Source of the DNA: Stipa capillata
Taxonomy: Eukaryota > Streptophyta > Magnoliopsida > Poales > Poaceae
Direction of reading: 5' to 3'
Length of the DNA: 64,000 bases
Assembly: GCA_019208055.1 (NCBI GenBank)
Contig: JAGXJF010005127.1
Span: 1-64,000 of the forward strand
The notes under the pieces were generated by a model. The model searched no databases and was not told the origin of the DNA. It was given only the letters and a program-made list of their open reading frames with translations. Shown piece after piece: positions 57,906 to 64,000 of the stretch; within the stretch, counting starts at the first letter, position 1, and each line of letters begins with the position of its first letter. The position numbers and the translations under genes are program-made.

Positions 57906-58907
57906 CGGGACCTCCCGGAACACTTTTGAGATCATCCGAAACACTTTCGAAACCCTTCTCTCTCGTTCTCCATAAATCGTAGCATTCCTAAATGTCGCTA
58001 AAACGTTAAGCGTGTGACCCTATAGGTTCGAGTATATGTAGACATGTCCGGAACACCTTCCGGTCAATAATCGTCAGCGGGATCTGGACACCCATAACGA
58101 TTCCCACATATCATCGAAGATCTTTATCGAGTGAACCTCGTATTACCGCATATCATCTTTTTGCCTCACGATACGTTACACAACCCGAGGCGAGACTTTG
58201 ACGGTATCCCTGTGATGAACTCCTTGATCACCATACCTAGTTATCCTCGTTACCGGTTTGTACTCTTTTCTCGTTTCCGTATTTCGGTATCCCCGTGACT
58301 AACCTTTTAGTCACAATACCTGGCCAGGCGATGCTAGACACCGTAATACCGAGTGGGCCCAGAGTGTATCTCTCCATCGCCGATGGGCAAATCCTAGTCT
58401 TGAGATATCTAAAACCACGATGTACTTTCTGGTGTACCTGAAAGTCACCTTTATAATTACCCAGTTACGGAGTAACGTTTGATGACCCCAAAGCAACCAT
58501 CTGGTATCCGGGTCTATGATATTCTCATGGTCTAAGGACGCAAGTAAACGTTAACACATAATGAGAAGATACTGACAACATATTGACGAAGTGATCTCGC
58601 ATTATCTCATAAGGGGATCTATCCAACACCATTGTTACCCTAACAATGTGTTCCCATTATTGCCGGCATCCTTGTTACATTAACAATGCCATGATCAGGA
58701 AAACAAGACCATCAACAATACATGAGCTAGTCTAGAGGCCTGACTAGGGATCTGAATGGTGTTATTATTCCACACATGCAATTAGGTTTTCTCTGAATCT
58801 CATATTCAAGAACCAATGCAATTCTAGCATAGAACATAAACTTAATCATAAACATGAAAATAAAATAATAAGAACTTTATTATTGCCTCTAGAGCATATT
58901 TCCAACA

Positions 58908-58918
58908 GTCTCCCACTT
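58908..58918 (-). other. Polypurine tract of the BARE-like element
   Basis: AAGTGGGAGAC on minus directly before the LTR start TGTTGG; this is the plus-strand primer site for reverse transcription. Confidence 0.85.
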
Positions 58919-59302
58919 GTACTAGAGTTAATAATCTAGCAATGCTTAAGCTCCTAACACCTATGGCATTCCGATGTTGCTCATGCTTTGCTTGTGGTAG
59001 AGGCTTCGTCAACAGATCTGATACATAGAGGTCCGTGTGTATTTGCATATCTTTACGTCTCCACGCTCCACCAATTCACGAATGATGTAGAATCGGCGTT
59101 GTATATGTTTGGACTTCTGGTAGGACTTTGGCTCCTTGGCCTGAGCTATGGCGCCACTATTGTCACAATAGAGCTCCATAGGATCCAGCGCACTCGGAAC
59201 CACACCAAGCTCGGTGACGAACTTCTTAATCCAAACACCCTCCTTTGCCGCTTCCGAAGCGGCGATATACTCAGCCTCCGTTGTAGAATCCGCCACAGTG
59301 TC
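58919..59302 (-). pseudogene. Copia RNase H C-terminal part
   Basis: Continues the main pol frame after a TAG. DTVADSTTEAEYIAASEAAK, ELYCDNSGAIAQAKEPKSYQ and SKHIQRRFYIIRELVERGDV are all RNase H motifs. A one-base loss near 59045 shifts the tail (IHTDLYVSDLLTKPLPQAKH), which ends about 58920 beside the polypurine tract. Confidence 0.85.
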
Positions 59303-61843
59303 CTACTTGGAACTCTTCCAGCTCACTGCGCCACCGTTCAGTGTATACACCAAGCCTGATTGAGATCGAAAATCGTCCGGATCTGTGACAAAGCTAGCGT
59401 CGGTGTAACCCTTTACAACGAGCTCTTCGTCACCACCGTATACGAGAAACATATCCTTAGTCCTCTTCAGGTACTTTAGGATATTCTTCACTGCTGTCCA
59501 ATGATCATGACCTGAATCACTCTGGTATCTGCTCGTAACACTTAAAGCATAGGACACATCTGGTCGTGTACATATCATGGCGTACATGATTGACCCAATC
59601 GTGGATGCGTATGGAATCTTACTCATGCGTTCTCGCTCATCAGTTGTCGAAGGACACTGATTCTTGCTCAAACTTTTCCCATGCGACATCGGCAAGAACC
59701 CCTTCTTGGCGTTTTCCATACTGAACCTCTTCAGTACTTTATCTATATATGTACTCTGGCTTAGCCCTATTAGGCGCTTTGATCTATCTCTATAGATCTT
59801 TATACCTAATATGTATGCTGCCTCGCCTAAGTCTTTCATTGAAAAACTATTTTTCAATGAAGTCTTAATATTGTCAAGAAAAGATACATCATTCCCAATC
59901 AACAATATGTCATCCACATAGAGTATTAGAAATGCTATTGCGCTCCCACTTACTTTCTTGTAAACACAAGCCTCTTCGCAGTTCCTGATGAAGCCAAACC
60001 CTTTGACCACTTCATCAAAGCGAAGATTCCAACTCCGTGATGCTTGCTTCAGTCCATAGACGGATCTCTGAAGTTTGCATTCCTTTCCAGCATCTTTTGG
60101 GTTGACAAAACCCTTGGGCTGTATCATATACACGTCCTCGGTTAGCTTCCCATTCAGGAATGCTGTTTTGACATCCATTTGCCATATCTCGTAATCGAAA
60201 TATGCAGCAATCACTAGAAGAATCCGAACAGACTTAAGCATCGCTACGGGAGAGAATGTCTCGTCGTAGTCAACTCCTTGAACTTGTTGAAAATCTTTTG
60301 CGACAAGTCGAGCTTTATAGATGTATACATTCCCATCCGCGTCTGTTTTTTTATAGATCCATTTACATTCGATAGGCCTCACGCCTTCAGGAGGGTCCAC
60401 CAAGTTCCAAACTTGGTTCTCGTACATGGATTCTATCTCGGATTTCATGGCGTCTAGCCATTTAACGGAGTCAGGGCCCATCATTGCTTCCGTATAGGTC
60501 GCAGGCTCATCGTTGTCTAACAACAATACCTCATCCGAAAACCACTGTGGTTTCGTGCGAATCCTACCAGACCTTCGTGGTTCAGCTGCTGGCTCGACCG
60601 AAGTCTCTACATCACATGTAGGGGTTTCCGTATCAGTCATTGTGGGAAACTCTGGAACCACTTCCGGCGTTGCATCACTTTGACCTAATGACGAAGATTC
60701 ACCAATCTCGTCGAGTTGCACTATCCTCCCACTCACCCCTTTCGCAAGAAACTCTTTCTCGAGAAACACACCGTTCTTTGCGACAAACACTTTGCCTTCG
60801 GTGCGGTGATAGAAGGAATACCCAATAGTTCCTTTGGGATAACCAACAAAGAAGCATTTATCTGATTTGGGATCGAGCTTATTTGGTTGTAAACGCTTTA
60901 CATATGCATCGCATCCCCAAATTTTAAGAAAAAACAAGTTGGGTTTCTTCCCATGCCATATCTCATATGGTGTCGTTTCAACGGATTTAGATGGTGCTCT
61001 ATTTAGTGTAAAAGCGGCAGTCTCTAAAGCATAACCCCGAAAAGACAATGGCAGTTCAGTTAATGACATCATCAATCTTACCATGTCCAACAAGGTTCGA
61101 TTATGTCTCTCGGACACTCCATTCCTCTGTGGCGTTCCGGGAGGCGTAAGCTGTGGAACAATTCCGCAACTCTTTAGATGTTCGCTAAACTCGTAACTCA
61201 AATAATCCCCTCCGCGATCTGATCGCAAAAACTTGATTTTCTTGTTACGATGATTTTCTACTTCATGCTGAAATTCTTTGAACTTTTCAAAGGTTTCAGA
61301 CTTATGTCTCATCAAATAGATATACCCATATCTACTCAAATCATCCGTGAAGGTAATGAAGTAGAGGAATCCACCGCGTGCAGCTATACTCATTGGACCA
61401 CATACATCCGTATGTATGATCTCCAATAAGTCAGTCGCCCGTTCTACGTGGCCTGTGAACGGCGTTTTTGTCATTTTACCCATTAGACAAGGCTCGCAAG
61501 TGTCAAATGATTCATAATCAAATGACTCCAAAAGTCCATCACAATGGAGTTTTTTCATGCGCTTCTTTCCAATATGACCCAAACGGCAGTGCCATAAATA
61601 AGTGGAATTCAAATCGTTTGTCTTGGGATGTTTAGCGTCAGTGTTATGGATGTGTGTATTACCATCAAGATTCATAATAAATAACCTATTCACAACGGGA
61701 GCATGGCCATAAAACATATTATCCATATAAATCGAACAACCATTGTTCTCAGACTTAAACGAATAATCGTCTTGCAACAAACATGATCCAGAAATAATGT
61801 TTTTGCTCAAGGCCGGAACATAGTAACAATTACTAAGCTCCAA
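59303..61843 (-). CDS. Copia pol: integrase, reverse transcriptase, RNase H start (846-codon ORF)
   Basis: Long open frame with the Ty1-copia order. Pre-integrase LSNCYYVPALSKNIISGSCL and YLWHCRLGHIGKKRMKKLHC come first (residues 1-110). The integrase core has LEIIHTDVCGPMSIAARGGF, KFLRSDRGGDYLSYEFSEHL and GTPQRNGVSERHNRTLLDMV (about 135-290). RT has IYKARLVAKDFQQVQGVDYD, WQMDVKTAFLNGKL and the catalytic ILYVDDILLIGND (about 480-720). RNase H begins at VVKGYTDASFVTDPDDFRSQ. It ends at TAG (59303-59305) after AVSWKSSK, where the family continues with Gln; CAG to TAG is likely. A frameshift near 61843 separates it from protease. The catalytic residues look intact. Confidence 0.9.
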   Translation of the reverse strand: MELSNCYYVPALSKNIISGSCLLQDDYSFKSENNGCSIYMDNMFYGHAPVVNRLFIMNLDGNTHIHNTDAKHPKTNDLNSTYLWHCRLGHIGKKRMKKLHCDGLLESFDYESFDTCEPCLMGKMTKTPFTGHVERATDLLEIIHTDVCGPMSIAARGGFLYFITFTDDLSRYGYIYLMRHKSETFEKFKEFQHEVENHRNKKIKFLRSDRGGDYLSYEFSEHLKSCGIVPQLTPPGTPQRNGVSERHNRTLLDMVRLMMSLTELPLSFRGYALETAAFTLNRAPSKSVETTPYEIWHGKKPNLFFLKIWGCDAYVKRLQPNKLDPKSDKCFFVGYPKGTIGYSFYHRTEGKVFVAKNGVFLEKEFLAKGVSGRIVQLDEIGESSSLGQSDATPEVVPEFPTMTDTETPTCDVETSVEPAAEPRRSGRIRTKPQWFSDEVLLLDNDEPATYTEAMMGPDSVKWLDAMKSEIESMYENQVWNLVDPPEGVRPIECKWIYKKTDADGNVYIYKARLVAKDFQQVQGVDYDETFSPVAMLKSVRILLVIAAYFDYEIWQMDVKTAFLNGKLTEDVYMIQPKGFVNPKDAGKECKLQRSVYGLKQASRSWNLRFDEVVKGFGFIRNCEEACVYKKVSGSAIAFLILYVDDILLIGNDVSFLDNIKTSLKNSFSMKDLGEAAYILGIKIYRDRSKRLIGLSQSTYIDKVLKRFSMENAKKGFLPMSHGKSLSKNQCPSTTDERERMSKIPYASTIGSIMYAMICTRPDVSYALSVTSRYQSDSGHDHWTAVKNILKYLKRTKDMFLVYGGDEELVVKGYTDASFVTDPDDFRSQSGLVYTLNGGAVSWKSSK

Positions 61844-62898
61844 ATAAATCCTGAAGATAAATGTAGAGGTAGGACACCGACGGCGAGCACAGCAACTTTT
61901 ACTCCGTTCCCGACGCGCATCGTCACCTCATCCTTTGCCAGTCGCTTAGGCCTCTGTACTTCCTGCATCGAGTTGCAAATATGAGCAACCGATCCGGTAT
62001 CCAATACACAACAATTACATTGTGGACCAGCAAGGAATACATCAATAACATGTATGACACTCATACCTGAGCTGGACTTTCCAGACTTCTTCTTTTTGCC
62101 AGATATTTCTTGCAGTTCCTCTTCCAGTGTCCCTTCTCTTTACAGAAGAAGCACTCAACATCAGAAGTGGCGCCAGTCTTGGACTTCTTAGGCGTGTCAG
62201 TCATACTAGCATCCTTGGATTTGCTCTTTTTCTTAGACTTGCCCTTCTTCTTGAAGTTGGTTGTTTATTCACCATCATCACATGATTGGCGTCCTTCTGG
62301 ATTCCACTCTCAGCAGTTTTAAGCATAGTGAAAAATTCATCCATACTCTTTTCCATCCCATTCATGTTGTAGTTCATGATGAAGCTACTATAGCTCGGAG
62401 GGAGGGAAGCAAGGACAAGATCAGTGCCCAACTCTTGGGAGATTGGAAAACCTAGTGCATCCAACCTTTGTGCGTACCCAGACAATCTGAGTACGTGCTG
62501 ACTCACTGAGCTGCCCTCAGCCATCTTGCATTCAAACAAGGCTTTGGATATCTCATATCTTTCAGTCCTTGCTTGCTTCTGAAACAAAGCTTTCAGCTCC
62601 TGGATTAACTCATAAGCAGCCCAATTCTCAAAACGCTTTTGAAGATCAGGTTCCATGGAGGCAAGCATGACGCACTATACTGCAATGGAATCATCGCTCT
62701 TAGATTGATAGATACGAGTCTCATCATCCGTAGCGTTAGCGGGGAGTTCACCGAGAGTTTGCGATAGGACATAGTCCTTCTTGGCACTCTTGAGGACAAT
62801 CCTTAGATTATGGTACCAGTCCGTAAAGTTGTTCCAGATGAATTCAGTTTTTCTTTCTCAAGCAACGCGCATAGTGGAAAGGTGGTTACGGGTGCCAT
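61844..62898 (-). pseudogene. Copia gag, zinc knuckle and protease, disrupted
   Basis: ATG at 62898 (MAPVTTFPLCALLEKEKL). A shift leads to FIWNNFTDWYHNLRIVLKSA. TAG at 62675-62677 follows SDDSIAV. Then comes the long gag stretch MLASMEPDLQKRFENWAAYE and LVLASLPPSYSSFIMNYNMN (62201-62668). After another shift come the zinc knuckle CFFCKEKGHWKRNCKKYL (about 62105-62160) and protease CCVLDTGSVAHICNS (about 61975-62020). Gag packages RNA and protease matures the polyprotein. Four breaks make this part non-functional. Confidence 0.85.
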
Positions 62899-64000
62899 AG
62901 ATCTACAACTTAAAAACAAATACACTTTAGACATTGTTCATGATTAAAGCAACTCAAATTAACACTTAATTAGAGTAAGCTCCCACTAAAGCCAATATCC
63001 CTCATAACTGATTATTAGTGATTCAAGATCCACGACTCACTTACTCCACCATTGATGTGACATCACTGATGACAGAATAACGAGACCGGTAGGTCAACAT
63101 GCCAATCATATCCCATATGACTCTTGTTCATCTTTCGATGGGTGTGTTCCGAGCCTAAGACGATCTTGCAAAGCTCGTCAAGACAACCGAGTGCCCTGCT
63201 GCGCGAACGGTTCGTGCCCGCCTCATATATGTCAAACCTATTGTACCCATGTGACATGGCGCACCTCAGAATGGCAAATACTCCAGATGGTGCTACACTT
63301 GGAAGAACACTAACTACTTTGATATTTGTGTGAGGGATCACCCTATTTAACAACGTTTACCACGCATCAAACAAGGTGCATAAAAGGGATTAACATCACA
63401 TGCAATTAAATTATTGTGATATGGTATTGCCCCTTTTGTTGAAGAAGACTTCTTCAACATCTTTTGGTGGAGAACTCCTTCTTCGCGTACGGCGTAGCGT
63501 CGAGGTCCATCGATGTAAGATTGTCACCACCATGTCCTTGCAATTACAACTATTTGCTATCACATAGCTAATAAAATAAATGCATTACATGGCTTTCTAG
63601 TTGACACGTAGGTCAATACAATAAATAATGACAATCTTATTGGCTCCTGCCGATTGCCGTACTCATGACACGCAGGTCATGACAAAATTAAAATTACAAA
63701 CACTTGCATCTCATACAATCACATTGCATCATATAGGCTATACCACATCACATGCATACCCTGCAAATACAAGTTAGACGCCTCTAACGTTTATGCTACA
63801 ATACGTGGCTTTATGGCTACGTTGCAAACCGTTTACTACCTACGTTACCATAAGCATGATTGCTCTTGCAGTTATTTAACTGTCGGGGTGTATGGAATTG
63901 GAGACTCAGAAATCTCGAACCCCATACTAAACTTCGTCATACGCATGACCCCCGTGTAGATCACATCTACAAGCCCGCTCATTGCAAATTTATCTTTCTC
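62899..64000 (-). other. Untranslated leader of the BARE-like element
   Basis: No domain-bearing ORF and no primer-binding site or LTR start up to the window edge. Long leaders before gag are usual for BARE-like elements. The 5' LTR must lie beyond 64000. Confidence 0.6.

Larger units (their letters stand above)
57222..58907 (-). repeat. BARE-like 3' LTR (1686 bp)
   Basis: TG at 57222 (TGTTGGGGAACGTGCTACGC) and CA at 58906-58907. On minus it begins TGTTGGAAATATGCTCTAGA and ends GTTCCCCAACA. It carries a TATA box (57698-57707) and a heat-shock-element-like array upstream of it. Confidence 0.9.
57222..64000 (-). mobile_element. BARE/Angela-like Ty1-copia element, minus strand, runs off the right edge
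   Basis: 3' LTR 57222-58907, polypurine tract 58908-58918, gag-pol on minus from 62898 down to about 58918, then leader to the window edge. The LTR start on minus (TGTTGGAAATATGCTCTAGA) is close to the start of barley BARE-1. The element sits in the leader of the gypsy element. The left flank is CCGGC (57217-57221); the 5' LTR and second target copy lie outside. Long intact stretches of pol indicate a fairly young insertion. Confidence 0.88.

Overview
The window is nuclear DNA from a grass (Poaceae). It has spliced genes with GT-AG introns, a mudrA/plant-mobile-domain transposon, a BARE/Angela-like Ty1-copia element, a chromovirus-like Ty3-gypsy element, several very long LTRs and MITEs. I cannot name the species. 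About 85 percent of the window is mobile DNA, much of it nested. No tRNA, rRNA, CRISPR array or bacterial feature was seen.

Layout. 1-5147: low-copy DNA with one small spliced plant gene of unknown function (2734-4011), whose conserved frames are interrupted. 5148-20528: a Mutator-like element (MULE) with terminal and subterminal repeats. It carries three gene remnants: a mudrA-type transposase (+), a plant-mobile-domain gene (+) and a GRF zinc-finger gene (-). It has itself been invaded by a 6.5 kb pol-less LTR (in an intron of the mobile-domain gene) and by a 618 bp foldback MITE. 20610-33183: a decayed Ty1-copia element, probably split by an unclassified repeat, a 4.0 kb LTR and a 0.55 kb solo LTR. 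34234-40077: a third long pol-less LTR (5.8 kb). 40085-42332: a dead TTF/hAT transposase. 43427-44425: a 1 kb non-autonomous MULE with a perfect 9-bp target duplication. 44657-49057: a host gene for a multi-finger U1/matrin-type C2H2 protein. One of its exons is duplicated in tandem, and its 3' end is cut by a copia LTR. From about 50.2 kb to 57221: a Ty3-gypsy element on the minus strand, with an extra ORF before gag. A BARE-like copia element (57222 to the right edge, minus strand) is inserted into the gypsy leader.

How the parts relate. The MULE genes look like one mobile module in which transposase and accessory proteins travel together; all are now damaged. The three long LTRs each have their own exact 5-bp target duplication and no pol genes, and each holds a GC-rich island. 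The most striking regulatory signal is in the BARE-like LTR: a 10-bp-phased run of alternating GAA/TTC triplets that fits the heat-shock-element consensus. It lies about 75 bp upstream of a TATA box and points leftward, into the sense strand of the gypsy element. All family assignments come from reading motifs by eye; no database search was run.
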